Assembly (NCBI RefSeq): GCF_020859565.1
Contig: NZ_JAJHUO010000018.1
Location: 166,468 to 230,467 of the forward strand
Direction of reading: 5' to 3'
From: Saccharothrix luteola
GTDB taxonomy: Bacteria; Actinomycetota; Actinomycetes; Mycobacteriales; Pseudonocardiaceae
Length of the DNA stretch: 64,000 nucleotides
In this document: positions 1 through 8,758 of the stretch, piece by piece
How the letters are laid out: each line of letters starts with the position of its first letter
Numbering within the stretch: the first letter of the stretch is position 1
Position numbers and translations under genes: made by a program
The notes under the pieces: generated by a model
Seen by the model: the letters and a program-made list of their open reading frames with translations, nothing else
Told to the model about the DNA's origin: nothing
The model's database searches: none

Positions 1-788
1 CCGGCGGCGAGCTCGGTGACCGACGGGTCGGCGGCGGTGATCTCCAGGCTGCCGGTGCCGCCGCCGTTGACGAACTCCAGGTCGGCGACCTGGCGCACGG
101 CGGCGATCGCGACGGTGCGGCGTTCGACCAGCTCGGCGGCCGAGTGCCGTTGCATCCAGCGCAGGACCGCGCCGCGCACCGGCTTGCCCGGCGGCTGGTC
201 GCCCAGGCCCGCGATCTGCCCCTCGTAGCCCATCACGCCGACCAGCCGGAACCCCGGCCGGCGCACGATCGCCTCGGCCAGGGCGCGCGCTTCACGTGCC
301 GTGTGCACGGGTGACCGGCGTGGGCCGATGTGCAGCCCGGGCACCGGCCGCCAGGACACGTCCAGCTCCAGGCACACCCGGATCTCCGGGTGGTCGGCGC
401 CGAGCACGGCGTGGACCAGGTCGAGGTGCGCGGTCGAGTCGACCACGATCGTGATCCTCGCCCGCGCCTTGTCGTCCTTGGCGAGTTCGGTCAGCGCGGC
501 CTGGTCGACGGTCGGGTAGGCGACCAGGAGGTCTTCGGAGAGGTCGACGGAGGACAGCCACAGCGCCTCGGCCAGCGAGTAGCACATGACGCCCGCGAAA
601 CCGGGCCGGGCGAGCACCCGTTCCAGCAGCGCGCGGACCCGGACGGACTTGCTCGCCACCCGGATCGGCCGCCCGCCCGCGCGGCGCACGAGGTCGGCCG
701 CGTTGCTGTCGAAGGCGTCCAGGTCGACGATCGCGAGCGGGGGGTCGTGCTCCTCCGTCGCGGCGTCCAGGCGCGTGCGGTGCTGCAT
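1..788 (-). CDS. Alanine racemase-like PLP protein (amino acid deaminase/aldolase family), partial
   Basis: Reading the minus strand from an ATG at 788, the frame stays open to the window edge, so the C-terminal part is missing. The protein begins MQHRTRLDAATEEH and carries a conserved PLP lysine context, VASKSVRVR, near residue 46, then VCLELDVSW and GVMGYEGQIAG. These are features of the alanine racemase N-terminal (fold type III PLP) family that includes D-threonine aldolase and D-serine deaminase-like proteins (COG3616). In many actinobacteria such a gene lies beside an FAD sugar/alditol oxidase, as here, divergently. A short GAGG precedes the start. The physiological substrate cannot be read from the sequence. 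Confidence 0.85.
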   Translation of the reverse strand, partial: MQHRTRLDAATEEHDPPLAIVDLDAFDSNAADLVRRAGGRPIRVASKSVRVRALLERVLARPGFAGVMCYSLAEALWLSSVDLSEDLLVAYPTVDQAALTELAKDDKARARITIVVDSTAHLDLVHAVLGADHPEIRVCLELDVSWRPVPGLHIGPRRSPVHTAREARALAEAIVRRPGFRLVGVMGYEGQIAGLGDQPPGKPVRGAVLRWMQRHSAAELVERRTVAIAAVRQVADLEFVNGGGTGSLEITAADPSVTELAA

Positions 789-807
789 GGGCCTCACCGT
801 ACTTGAA

Positions 808-826
808 AGGTGAATAGCTTTCACCT
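808..826. promoter_or_regulatory. Inverted repeat in divergent promoter (possible operator)
   Basis: AGGTGAA (808-814) and TTCACCT (820-826) form a perfect 7-bp inverted repeat with a 5-nt spacer in the 73-bp gap between the divergent PLP gene and FAD oxidase. A second, offset pair TGAAAG (804-809)/CTTTCA (818-823) overlaps it. Position and symmetry suggest a dimeric repressor site controlling both genes; the regulator is unknown and not encoded nearby in the window. Confidence 0.45.
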
Positions 827-861
827 ACGGTTCGTGCAACGCGTCACATCCGGAGGTGGGC

Positions 862-2142
862 ATGGCGACCCCGTGGACGAACTGGTCGCGCACGGCGTCC
901 GCGAACCCGCACCGGGTGGAGCACCCGGCGAGCGTCGACGAGCTCGCTTCGGTCGTGGTGGGCGCGTCCAGTGTCCGCCCGCGCGGTAGCGGGCACTCGT
1001 TCACCGGCATCGCGGTCGCACCCGGTGTGGCGATCGACCTCGACGCGTGGACCGGGATCGTCGACGTGTCGGGAACCCTGGTGACGGTCCGGTCGGGGAC
1101 GACGTTGCACCAGCTCAACGCGCTGCTGGACGTGCTCGGGCTGGCCATGGCGAACCTCGGGGACATCGACGCGCAGACCGTCGCGGGTGCGATCTCGACC
1201 GGCACGCACGGCACGGGGGCGAAGCTCGGCGGCCTGGCGACGCAGGTCGTGGCGCTGGAGCTCGTGCTCGCCGACGGGTCGCTGGTGCGGTGCTCGGCCG
1301 ACGAGCGGCCCGAGCTGTTCCAGGCGGCCAGGATCGGGCTCGGCGCGCTGGGCGTGATCAGCACGGTCACGCTGCGGTGCGTGCCGTCGTTCGTGCTGCA
1401 CGCCCGCGAGTTCCCCGGGCGGTTGGACGCGGTGCTGGAGGAGTTCGACGACCTGACCGCGGTCGAGGACCACGTGGAGTTCCACTGGTTCCCGCACTCC
1501 GACCGGGTGATCGTGAAGCGGAACAACCGGGTCGACGAGCCCGCCGCGCCGCTGTCGGCGCTGCGCCGGTTCTACGAGTACGAGGTGATGGAGAACGGCG
1601 CGTTCGGGCTGGTCTGCAAGCTGGCGAAGGCCGTGCCGTCGACCACCAGGACGCTCAACCGGGTGTGCGGGTCGCTGCTGTCGGAGCGCGACTACCGGGA
1701 CGTCTCACACCGCGTTTTCGTCACGCCCCGGCGGGTGCGGTTCGTGGAGACCGAGTACGCGGTGCCGCGGGCGGCCCTGCACGACGTGCTGCGGGAGCTG
1801 CGGGCGGCGGTGGGTGGGCTCGAGCACGGCGTGATCGTGCCGGTCGAGGTGCGGGTGGCGCAGGGTGACGACATCTGGCTGTCGACGGCGCACGGACGTG
1901 ACACGGCTTACATCGCGGTGCACCAGTACCTCGGGATGCCGTACCGGCGGTACTTCGACGCGTTCGAGCGGATCGCGGGTGCGGTGGGCGGGCGTCCGCA
2001 CTGGGGCAAGATGCACGGGCTCTCGGCTGGGGCCTTGCGTGGGCGGTACCCGCGCTTCGACGACTTCCGCCGGGTTCGTGGTGAGGTCGATCCCGGGGGG
2101 AAGTTCACCAACGCCTACCTCGATCGGGTGCTGGGGGATTGA
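862..2142 (+). CDS. FAD-linked oxidase, D-arabinono-1,4-lactone/alditol oxidase family
   Basis: A 426-residue flavoprotein of the vanillyl-alcohol oxidase superfamily. The N-terminal FAD-binding domain contains RGSGHSFTGIA, whose histidine corresponds to the covalent FAD attachment site of AldO-type alditol oxidases, and the glycine-rich AGAISTGTHGTG loop. The C-terminal ALO domain has PHWGKMHGL and DPGGKFTNAYLDRVLG near the end, typical of sugar-1,4-lactone and alditol oxidases. It would oxidise a sugar alcohol or lactone with O2. The start at 862 is chosen over GTG 856 because GGAGG lies five bases upstream. It is divergent from the PLP gene. Substrate is uncertain. Confidence 0.88.
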   Translation: MATPWTNWSRTASANPHRVEHPASVDELASVVVGASSVRPRGSGHSFTGIAVAPGVAIDLDAWTGIVDVSGTLVTVRSGTTLHQLNALLDVLGLAMANLGDIDAQTVAGAISTGTHGTGAKLGGLATQVVALELVLADGSLVRCSADERPELFQAARIGLGALGVISTVTLRCVPSFVLHAREFPGRLDAVLEEFDDLTAVEDHVEFHWFPHSDRVIVKRNNRVDEPAAPLSALRRFYEYEVMENGAFGLVCKLAKAVPSTTRTLNRVCGSLLSERDYRDVSHRVFVTPRRVRFVETEYAVPRAALHDVLRELRAAVGGLEHGVIVPVEVRVAQGDDIWLSTAHGRDTAYIAVHQYLGMPYRRYFDAFERIAGAVGGRPHWGKMHGLSAGALRGRYPRFDDFRRVRGEVDPGGKFTNAYLDRVLGD

Positions 2143-2241
2143 AAGAGTCCTCGCCGGACGGACAGATCAGCAGGATGACGTCCGCTGGGTGGTTCTGTGC
2201 CGGGTCCGTTGTCGGTCCGGGTTTCGTGTCATCCCACCGAA

Positions 2242-2263
2242 GCCCTTCCCTGGGAGGAAGGGC
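2242..2263. terminator. Hairpin between convergent genes
   Basis: GCCCTTCC (2242-2249) pairs with GGAAGGGC (2256-2263) around a six-base loop, in the 151-bp gap between the convergent FAD oxidase and NAD(P)-binding gene. No T-tract follows, as is common in high-GC actinobacteria. Probably a bidirectional terminator. Confidence 0.5.
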
Positions 2264-2293
2264 GGTGCCAGTGGACGGGAAGGTGTGGTGGGA

Positions 2294-2926
2294 CTAGAAG
2301 GCGTTGGCGATGGGGGTGTCGCCGGAGATCAGTTCGTAGGTGCGGCGGACGGTGCCGGGGCGGTCCAGGAGGGCGACGACGACTGCTGCCACGTCGGCTC
2401 GCGGTACGGAACCCCGTAGCGGTTCTTCGGCGAGTTCCACGCGGCCGGTCGGCTCGTCGTCGGTCAGCCGGCCCGGCCGCAGGATCGTCCAGTCCAGGTC
2501 CCGTTCGCGCAGGTCGTCCTCGGCGGCGGCCTTTGCCGCCAGGTAGGCGTCGAACACCTCGTCACCGGTGGTGCGGCCGATGCCCGTGGCGCTGATCTGG
2601 ATGAACCGGCGCACGCCCGCCTGTTCCGCCGCCTCCGCGAACAGCACCGCCGCGGCGCGGTCCACCGTGTCCTTGCGCGCCACCCCGCTGCCCGGTCCGG
2701 CGCCCGCGGCGAAGAGGGCCGCGCCGGCGCCGGTCAACAGTTCCGCGACCGAAGCGACGTCGGTCGCCTCCAGGTCGCAGTGGACGGGGACGCCGCCCGC
2801 GTCCAGCACGTCCGCGTGGTGGTCCGGGTTGCGCACCAGCGCGGTGGCGCTGTCACCCCTCGCGGCCAGCAGCCGCTCCACCCGCAACGCGATCTTGCCG
2901 TGTCCGCCCGCGATCACTACTCGCAT
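2294..2926 (-). CDS. NAD(P)H-binding protein, atypical SDR
   Basis: A 210-residue Rossmann-fold protein beginning MRVVIAGGHGKIALRVERLL, with the GGxGxxA dinucleotide-binding glycine motif at the N-terminus, a conserved QISATGIG strand and a YLAAKAAAEDDLRE helix placing a Tyr/Lys-like pair. This matches the NAD(P)-binding atypical short-chain dehydrogenase group (NmrA/YhfK-like). Many members are redox sensors rather than enzymes. Stop TAG at 2296-2294. It lies 14 bases downstream of the next minus-strand gene, so both are probably one transcript. Confidence 0.8.
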   Translation of the reverse strand: MRVVIAGGHGKIALRVERLLAARGDSATALVRNPDHHADVLDAGGVPVHCDLEATDVASVAELLTGAGAALFAAGAGPGSGVARKDTVDRAAAVLFAEAAEQAGVRRFIQISATGIGRTTGDEVFDAYLAAKAAAEDDLRERDLDWTILRPGRLTDDEPTGRVELAEEPLRGSVPRADVAAVVVALLDRPGTVRRTYELISGDTPIANAF

Positions 2927-2940
2927 GGTCCGACCGTAGG

Positions 2941-3558
2941 TCAGGACGCGGTCGCCAGCACCTGCTCGTACACGAGTTCGTTCACCCAACGGGTGGTCGC
3001 GGTGTCCTCGACCGGCACGGTCTCGTTGCGGCCGGCGACGTCCGTGCTCAGCTGGAGCTCCTCGTCGGCCAGCAGCACCGAGACGCCGTAGCGGCGCACC
3101 CGCGGCAGGCAGTTGGCCAGGTAGTCGTGCGTGAAGACGACGGAGGTCGGCAGGACGGCGGCGGCGTTGCCGAAGCGGGCGAACGGCACCGCCGAGGCCA
3201 GGGCGGTCCGCCAGTGCCGGGCGACCGCCAGGACGCCCACGATCCGCACCGCGGCGGGCGGCACGCGGCCGTCCATCTCCGGCCACACCCAGGTGGACAC
3301 GGTGGTGCGGTCGGTCTCCGGGCCCGCGCCGAGGCACAGCCGCTCGGCGTGCGCGTCGGCCAGCAGCTCCGCCACCACGATCACCTTGCGCCCCATGAGG
3401 ACCATCTCGGGCAGCACCACGCCGTGCCAGCCGAGGCGCACCGCCGCGGAGGCGGCCAGCTCCTCGACGGAACCGGGCAGTTCGGGAACCGGAACCGCGG
3501 TCGCCGACAGCGCCCTGGTGTCGTCGGTGTCCGCGATCCGTGCTGGTGTGCTGCTCAC
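2941..3558 (-). CDS. Hypothetical protein
   Basis: A 205-residue protein from a GTG at 3558 preceded by GGAGG with seven bases spacing. I do not recognise the family. It has no clear signal peptide or membrane helix; the middle is rich in hydrophobic beta-like segments (GVVLPEMVLMGRKVIVVAE, ASAVPFARFGNAAAV) and the C-terminus is acidic and helical (RWVNELVYEQVLATAS). It is cotranscribed with the NAD(P)-binding protein gene. Upstream frames extend to 3897 but lack ribosome binding sites and are treated as noise. Confidence 0.55.
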   Translation of the reverse strand: MSSTPARIADTDDTRALSATAVPVPELPGSVEELAASAAVRLGWHGVVLPEMVLMGRKVIVVAELLADAHAERLCLGAGPETDRTTVSTWVWPEMDGRVPPAAVRIVGVLAVARHWRTALASAVPFARFGNAAAVLPTSVVFTHDYLANCLPRVRRYGVSVLLADEELQLSTDVAGRNETVPVEDTATTRWVNELVYEQVLATAS

Positions 3559-3956
3559 GCCAGGGCCTCCTCGGCAACCACGACGGGCTGTCCGCCGCGT
3601 TTCGACTCGTGCTCTGGATAAGGCGTACCAGGTGGGACCGGCCCCACCCTCGGGGCAAAAGGCGTCCTGCGATCGGCGGCGTCGAGCGGTCGGTAACCGG
3701 TCGGCGACCGGCGGGGGGACTTCGGCCCGGCGGTGCTGCCGTCTGGGTGACCCCGGCGGGCCTCGGACGCCTGAAGACTGCTCAGCGTGTGCGTCGCTCG
3801 CCTGGAACGACCGCCGGACCGGGGCCGCCGGCCGGCCCGCCCACCCCACCGCCGACCGCTCGGCGTGCGAAATCGACCGACCGCCCCGAGCCGCCACGTT
3901 CGGCCGCGGCTGTGCGGGTGACAGACATCACGCATCCGCCGGAGGCGAAAAGACGG
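3559..3956. other. Intergenic stretch without recognised gene
   Basis: About 400 bases between the unknown protein and the tRNA-Leu terminator. Open frames exist on both strands, as expected at this GC content, but none has a credible ribosome binding site, protein motif or conserved start. It should contain the promoter of the leftward 3558 gene. I see nothing else. Confidence 0.5.
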
Positions 3957-4005
3957 AAAAACCATGAAGTCCCACCCACGACAGTGGATGGGACTTCATG
4001 GTTTT
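3957..4005 (-). terminator. Terminator of tRNA-Leu
   Basis: A perfect 17-bp inverted repeat (3957-3973 and 3989-4005; core CATGAAGTCCCA / TGGGACTTCATG) with a 15-base loop, followed on the minus strand by TTTTT. It abuts the 3' CCA of tRNA-Leu and is a textbook rho-independent terminator for that gene. Confidence 0.9.
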
Positions 4006-4090
4006 GGTGGGCGAGGGGGGAGTTGAACCCCCACGTCCTTTCGGACACACGGACCTGAACCGTGCGCGTCTGCCATTCCGCCACTCGCCC
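4005..4090 (-). tRNA. tRNA-Leu (CAG)
   Basis: Minus strand, 86 bases including an encoded CCA. Acceptor stem GGGCGAG/CTCGCCC, D-arm with AATGGCAGACGCG, anticodon stem CACGG/CCGTG enclosing loop TTCAGGT (anticodon CAG), a long variable arm characteristic of class II tRNAs, and T-arm GGTTCAACTCC. In mycobacteria the leucine tRNA gene leuT also lies beside fhaA, matching this position. Confidence 0.96.
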
Positions 4091-4206
4091 GGAGCGACGT
4101 GGAGAACACTAGCATGGTCCCCGTCCGGGTTACCAATTGCCCCGTGTCCCACCACGTCAGCCCGGATACGATCGGTCGTGGAAGTCGACCGGGTCGGAGG
4201 GTTGCC

Positions 4207-5391
4207 GTGGGCCTCGTACAGCGCTTCGAGCGCCGTCTCGAAGGCATCGTCGGGAACACCTTCGCGCGTGTGTTCGGTGGCAACGTCGTCCCGCAGGAAG
4301 TGGCCCAGGCACTGCAGCGGGAGGCGGAGAGCAACATCCGCGAGTTGGCGGGTGGCAGGTTGCTCGCTCCGAACCACTTCCAGGTCCTGCTGGGTCCGCA
4401 GGACCACGATCGGCTTGCCGGGGACGGTCAGGATGAACTACGCATCACCCAGCTTCTGGGGGACTCCATCCGGGAGCACCTCGAAGAGAGCGGATGGGAT
4501 ACCTATGGTGACGTCGTAGTCTCCCTGGAGCGCTCCGACGCGCTGCACACGGGACAGTTCCGAACCAGCTCGTCCGTCGACCCCGACGTGAAAGTTGCCA
4601 GCCGACGGTCAGCACCACCTCGCACTGCAGGAGACGGATCCATGAGCCAGCCTCCCGGCTACGGACAAGGACAGGGCCAGCCCGCCTACGACCCCTATGC
4701 ACAGGGCGGCTACGGCCAGCAGCAGCAGGGCTATGACCAGCAGGGGTACGGTCAGCAGCAACCCGGTTACGACCAGGGCTACGGCCAGCAGCAGCCCGGG
4801 TACGACCAGGGTTACGGCCAGCAGCCCGGTTACGACCAGGGCTACGGCCAGCAGCAGCCCGGCTACGAGCAGGGCTACGGGCAGCAGCAGGGCTACGACC
4901 AGGGTTACGGTCAGCAGCAGCCCGGTTACGGGCAGCCAGGGTACGACCAGGGCTACGGCCAGCAGCCCGGCTACGACCAGGGTTACGGGCAGCAGCCCGG
5001 GTACGACCAGGGTTACGGCCAGCAGGGCTACGGCCAGCCGGGCTACGCCGACCCGGCACAGGGCGGTTACGCGCCGCCGGCGGTCCAGTCCGGCCCCCGG
5101 CAGCTGAACGCGACCCTGCACCTGGACGACGGCTCCAACCGGACTTACAACCTCAAGCAGGGCGGCAACGTGGTCGGCCGCGGCCAGGAAGCGGACTTCC
5201 GGCTGCCCGACACCGGGGTCTCCAGGAGGCACCTGGAGATCACGTGGGACGGGCACAGTGCCATGCTCGCTGATCTCGGTTCGACAAACGGCACCACGGT
5301 GAACGGCACACCAGTGCAGACTTGGCAGCTCGCGGAAGGCGACGTCGTCCGCATCGGCCACTCCTCGCTGGTCTACCGCACCCAGGGCTGA
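4207..5391 (+). CDS. fhaA: FHA-domain protein FhaA (DUF3662 + FHA)
   Basis: 394 residues from GTG 4207, six bases after GGAGG; the product begins (M)GLVQRFERRLEGIVG as in FhaA proteins. Residues about 1-120 form the DUF3662 domain. Residues about 146-292 are a Gln/Gly/Tyr/Pro low-complexity region of YGQQQPGYDQG-type repeats. Residues about 300-394 are an FHA domain with GRGQEADFRLPD, VSRRHLE and STNGT phosphothreonine-binding motifs. In M. tuberculosis FhaA binds the phosphorylated pseudokinase domain attached to MurJ and restrains peptidoglycan synthesis; a pseudokinase gene and murJ are both present at 53.8-57 kb. First gene of the pknB operon. Confidence 0.97.
   Translation: MGLVQRFERRLEGIVGNTFARVFGGNVVPQEVAQALQREAESNIRELAGGRLLAPNHFQVLLGPQDHDRLAGDGQDELRITQLLGDSIREHLEESGWDTYGDVVVSLERSDALHTGQFRTSSSVDPDVKVASRRSAPPRTAGDGSMSQPPGYGQGQGQPAYDPYAQGGYGQQQQGYDQQGYGQQQPGYDQGYGQQQPGYDQGYGQQPGYDQGYGQQQPGYEQGYGQQQGYDQGYGQQQPGYGQPGYDQGYGQQPGYDQGYGQQPGYDQGYGQQGYGQPGYADPAQGGYAPPAVQSGPRQLNATLHLDDGSNRTYNLKQGGNVVGRGQEADFRLPDTGVSRRHLEITWDGHSAMLADLGSTNGTTVNGTPVQTWQLAEGDVVRIGHSSLVYRTQG
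4643..5080 (+). repeat. Tandem Gln/Tyr/Gly-rich coding repeat in fhaA
   Basis: Roughly a dozen imperfect units encoding YGQQ(Q)PGYDQG, about 27-33 bases each, occupy this interval in frame. Codon variation between units (GGC/GGT, TAC/TAT) shows they are not all recent copies. The DNA is prone to slippage, so the length may vary between strains. Confidence 0.9.
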
Positions 5392-5446
5392 GCGGTCGAT
5401 TCGGGCGTAGGCGTGACGGCACTCAAGTCAGGAGCGGTTACAACCG

Positions 5447-5908
5447 GTGCCAGAGCTGGTGATGCAGCTGACCAGAGCGGGTTTCCTCGTCCTGCTCTGG
5501 TTGTTCGTGTTGGCTGCGCTTCGAGTGGTCCGCTCCGACCTGTACGCGGCGTCGGGGCTCCGTGTCCCGACGCCCAAGTTCGGCAGAGGCACTAGCAAGG
5601 CCGCCCGGGGCAACAAGGCGGCCCGACAGCTCGTCGTGACACACGGCGCGCTGGCGGGCACGCGCATCTCCCTGGACGGCCGGCCGATCATGATCGGCCG
5701 CGCCGACGACTCCACGCTCGTGCTGGACGACGACTTCGCGTCGACCAGGCACGCGCGGCTGTCGATGCGCGGCACCGACTGGTACGTGGAAGACCTCGGC
5801 TCCACGAACGGCACGTATCTCGACCGGGCGAAGGTCACGGCCCCGATCCGGGTTCCGCTCGGCTCCCCGATCCGAATTGGCAAAACGGTGATCGAGCTGC
5901 GCTCATGA
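5447..5908 (+). CDS. fhaB: FHA-domain membrane protein FhaB (FipA)
   Basis: 153 residues. An N-terminal membrane helix (AGFLVLLWLFVLAALRVV) is followed by a basic linker and a C-terminal FHA domain with MIGRADDSTLVLDDD, STRHARL and STNGTYLD. FhaB proteins dock phosphothreonine partners of PknA/PknB at the division site and link the kinases to FtsZ/FtsQ in mycobacteria. GTG start at 5447, with GGAG about 12 bases upstream. Its stop overlaps the pstP start by four bases (ATGA), indicating translational coupling. Confidence 0.96.
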   Translation: MPELVMQLTRAGFLVLLWLFVLAALRVVRSDLYAASGLRVPTPKFGRGTSKAARGNKAARQLVVTHGALAGTRISLDGRPIMIGRADDSTLVLDDDFASTRHARLSMRGTDWYVEDLGSTNGTYLDRAKVTAPIRVPLGSPIRIGKTVIELRS

Positions 5909-7290
5909 CTCTCGTCCTCCGATACGCGGCCCGCAGCGACCGGGGCCTGGTCCGTTCGAACAACCAGGACTCCGTGTACGCGGGTCCGCGCCTGCTCGCG
6001 CTCGCCGACGGCATGGGCGGCCACGCCGCGGGCGAGGTGGCCAGCAAGGTCGTCATCGCCGCCCTGGCCCCGCTCGACGACGACGAGCCAGGCGACGACC
6101 TGCTCGGCCAGCTGCGCGACGCGGTGATCGCCGGCAACGGCGCCATCTCCGAGCTCGTGCAGAGCGACCCGGACCTGGACGGCATGGGCACCACGCTCAC
6201 CGCCGTGCTGTTCGCGGGCTCGCGGCTGGGCATGGTGCACATCGGCGACTCCCGCGCCTACATGCTCCGCAACGGCACGTTCACGCAGATCACGCACGAC
6301 GACACGTTCGTGCAGTCGTTGATCGACGAGGGACGGATCACCGAAGAGGAAGCGGCCACGCACCCGCAGCGCTCGCTGCTGCTGCGCGCGCTGACCGGCC
6401 ACGAGGTGGAGCCGAGGCTGATGGTGCGGGAGGCCCGTCCGGGCGACCGCTACCTGCTGTGCTCGGACGGCCTGTCCGGCGTGGTCAGCATGGAGACGCT
6501 GGAAGAGGCGATCCGGATCCCGGACCCGCAGGCGTGCGCGGACCGGATGATCGAGCTGGCGCTCAAGGGCGGCGGCCCCGACAACGTGACGGTCGTCGTC
6601 GCCGACGTGGTCGACGTCGACTTCGGGGAGGACGCGCCCATAGTGGGCGGCGCGGCCGGAGACGGCAGCGAAGACCCGCCACCACCCGACTCGCCCGCCT
6701 CGCGGGCGAGTTCCATCACCGGGCCCCGCCCGATACCGCAGCGGGTCGAGCCGATGCCCCAGCCGGACCCCCGGCGGGCGCGCGGCAACCGGCTCAAGGC
6801 GCTCGCGCTGGTGGTCTTCCTGCTCCTGCTGGTGGTCGCGGCCGGCCTGGGCACGCGCTGGTACGTCCTGCGCCAGTACTACGTCGGCGAGGGCGACAAC
6901 GGCGAGGTGTCGGTGTTCCGCGGCGTCACCGGCAGCGTGTTCGGCTTCGACCTGCACCGCAAGGTGGAGGGCTCGTGCCCGCCGGGCGCCCAGGCGTGCG
7001 AGGCGATCACCGTGGAGGACCTGAAGGTCGCTACCAGGGACGTCGTGCGCAACGGCATCACCGACGTGGACGGCCTGGAGGGCGCCCGGGAGGCGATCCG
7101 CAGGCTGCGCACCGAGCAGACGCTGCCGTTCTGCCCGAAGGACACCGCGGAGAGCACCACGGGGACGTCCACCACCGCCGCGCCACCGACGGCAACCTCG
7201 ACCGAGGCGCCGGCGTCCACCACTGTGGAGGGGACACCCCTCACCACGCCCGTGCAGCAGCCGGGCACGGATTGCCGAAAGGGTCAGTAG
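5905..7290 (+). CDS. pstP: PP2C-type Ser/Thr protein phosphatase PstP
   Basis: 461 residues. The PPM/PP2C domain (about 1-240) shows the metal-binding motifs NQDSVYAG, LADGMGGHAAGE, GDSRAYMLRNG, CSDGLSG and GGPDNVTVVV. A proline-rich linker leads to one membrane helix (about 299-320, ALVVFLLLLVVAAGLG) and an extracellular domain ending in a Thr/Ser/Pro-rich tail with four cysteines or so. It dephosphorylates PknA, PknB and their substrates and is the only counterweight to the kinases in the operon. Overlaps fhaB and is followed four bases later by rodA. Confidence 0.97.
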   Translation: MTLVLRYAARSDRGLVRSNNQDSVYAGPRLLALADGMGGHAAGEVASKVVIAALAPLDDDEPGDDLLGQLRDAVIAGNGAISELVQSDPDLDGMGTTLTAVLFAGSRLGMVHIGDSRAYMLRNGTFTQITHDDTFVQSLIDEGRITEEEAATHPQRSLLLRALTGHEVEPRLMVREARPGDRYLLCSDGLSGVVSMETLEEAIRIPDPQACADRMIELALKGGGPDNVTVVVADVVDVDFGEDAPIVGGAAGDGSEDPPPPDSPASRASSITGPRPIPQRVEPMPQPDPRRARGNRLKALALVVFLLLLVVAAGLGTRWYVLRQYYVGEGDNGEVSVFRGVTGSVFGFDLHRKVEGSCPPGAQACEAITVEDLKVATRDVVRNGITDVDGLEGAREAIRRLRTEQTLPFCPKDTAESTTGTSTTAAPPTATSTEAPASTTVEGTPLTTPVQQPGTDCRKGQ

Positions 7291-7294
7291 TCGC

Positions 7295-8758
7295 ATGGGT
7301 TCGCCGGTCACCGGCGCTGAGGGCACACCGCTCGCGGCGGCGAGCAGCACGTCGCCCGGGTTGAGGCCGCCCACGCGACGAAGCACCGAACTGTTCATGC
7401 TCGCGTTCGCCGCCACGCTGGTGACGGGCGCGCTGATCCTGGTGGAGGCCAACCAGGAGCAGGAACTCAGCATGAGGATCCTGTGGCTGGGTTTGGCGTA
7501 CCTGGGGCTGCTGACCGTGGCGCACCTCGCGGTGCGCAAGTGGGCGCCCTACGCCGACCCGGTCATCCTGCCGTGCGTGGCGCTGCTCAACGGCCTGGGC
7601 CTGGTGATGGTCCACCGGATCGACCTGGCCATGGCGGACGTGAAGCTGCCGGGCGGTCAGGTGTGGTCCTCCGCCGCGCCCAAGCAGGTCCTGTGGACGG
7701 CGATAGCGCTGGTGCTGTTCTGCACTGTGCTGAAGGTGCTGTCCGACCACCGCACGCTGGCCCGCTACGGCTACACGGCCGGCCTGCTCGGCCTGGTCGC
7801 GCTGGTGCTGCCCGGCGTGCTGCCGAGCTTCATCGCGCCCGAGATCAACGGCGCGAAGATCTGGCTGAGCTTCGGCGCGTTCTCCATCCAGCCGGGCGAG
7901 TTCGCGAAGATCCTGCTGATGGTGTTCTTCGCCGCGTTCCTGGTGTCGAAGCGGGACCTGTTCACCATCGCCGGGCGCCGGGTCGTCGGCCTGGACCTGC
8001 CGCGGGCCCGTGATCTGGGCCCGCTGATCGCCGCGTGGGCGGTCGGCGTGAGCATCATGGTCCTGCAGAAGGACCTGGGCAGCTCGCTGCTGTTCTTCGG
8101 CATCGTGCTGGTGCTGCTGTACGTGGCGACCGAGCGGGCCGCGTGGGTCGTGCTGGGCGTGATGATGTTCTGCGTCGGCGCGGTCGTGGCGTGGAAGCTG
8201 TTCGGGCACGTCCAGATCCGGGTGCAGAACTGGCTGGACCCGTTCGCCGACCCGTCGGGCACGGGCTACCAGATCGTGCAGTCGCTCTTCGGGCTCGGCA
8301 CCGGCGGGTTGTTCGGCGCGGGCCTGGGCGGCGGGCGGCCGGACCAGATCCCCGAGGCCAACACCGACTTCATCACCGCTGTGATCGGCGAGGAGCTGGG
8401 CTTCGTCGGGCTGGCCGCGGTGCTGCTGATCTACACCGTGTTCGCGATGCGGGGCCTGCGCACCGCGCTGTCGGTCCGGGACACGTTCGGCAAGCTGCTC
8501 GGCGGTGGCCTGGCGTTCGCCGTGGCGTTCCAGATCTTCATCGTCGTCGGCGGCGTGACGAAGCTGATCCCGATGACGGGCATCACCGCGCCGTTCCTGT
8601 CCAAGGGCGGGTCGTCGTTGCTGGCCAACTACATCCTGGTCGCGTTGCTGCTGCGGATCTCGGACGCGGCGCGCGCGCCGAAGACCACGCCGAAGCCGCG
8701 CCCGCAGCAACCGGCCATCGCCGATCAGTTCACAGTCATGGTGGAGCGTCCGAAATGA
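7295..8758 (+). CDS. rodA: SEDS peptidoglycan glycosyltransferase RodA/FtsW family
   Basis: 487-residue polytopic membrane protein with about twelve hydrophobic segments and the SEDS motifs GEELGFVG and GITAPFLSKGGSSLLANY. SEDS proteins polymerise lipid II into glycan strands, working with a class B PBP, here the next gene pbpA, which starts inside the rodA stop codon (ATGA at 8755-8758). The N-terminus (about 40 residues) is cytoplasmic and Ser/Thr-rich. In actinobacteria this operon's SEDS protein serves polar or lateral growth. Confidence 0.96.
   Translation: MGSPVTGAEGTPLAAASSTSPGLRPPTRRSTELFMLAFAATLVTGALILVEANQEQELSMRILWLGLAYLGLLTVAHLAVRKWAPYADPVILPCVALLNGLGLVMVHRIDLAMADVKLPGGQVWSSAAPKQVLWTAIALVLFCTVLKVLSDHRTLARYGYTAGLLGLVALVLPGVLPSFIAPEINGAKIWLSFGAFSIQPGEFAKILLMVFFAAFLVSKRDLFTIAGRRVVGLDLPRARDLGPLIAAWAVGVSIMVLQKDLGSSLLFFGIVLVLLYVATERAAWVVLGVMMFCVGAVVAWKLFGHVQIRVQNWLDPFADPSGTGYQIVQSLFGLGTGGLFGAGLGGGRPDQIPEANTDFITAVIGEELGFVGLAAVLLIYTVFAMRGLRTALSVRDTFGKLLGGGLAFAVAFQIFIVVGGVTKLIPMTGITAPFLSKGGSSLLANYILVALLLRISDAARAPKTTPKPRPQQPAIADQFTVMVERPK

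Noticed and set aside
4643..5080. Repeats in fhaA as a CRISPR array
   Set aside because: The repeats are contiguous, in frame and translated; there are no unique spacers and no cas genes.
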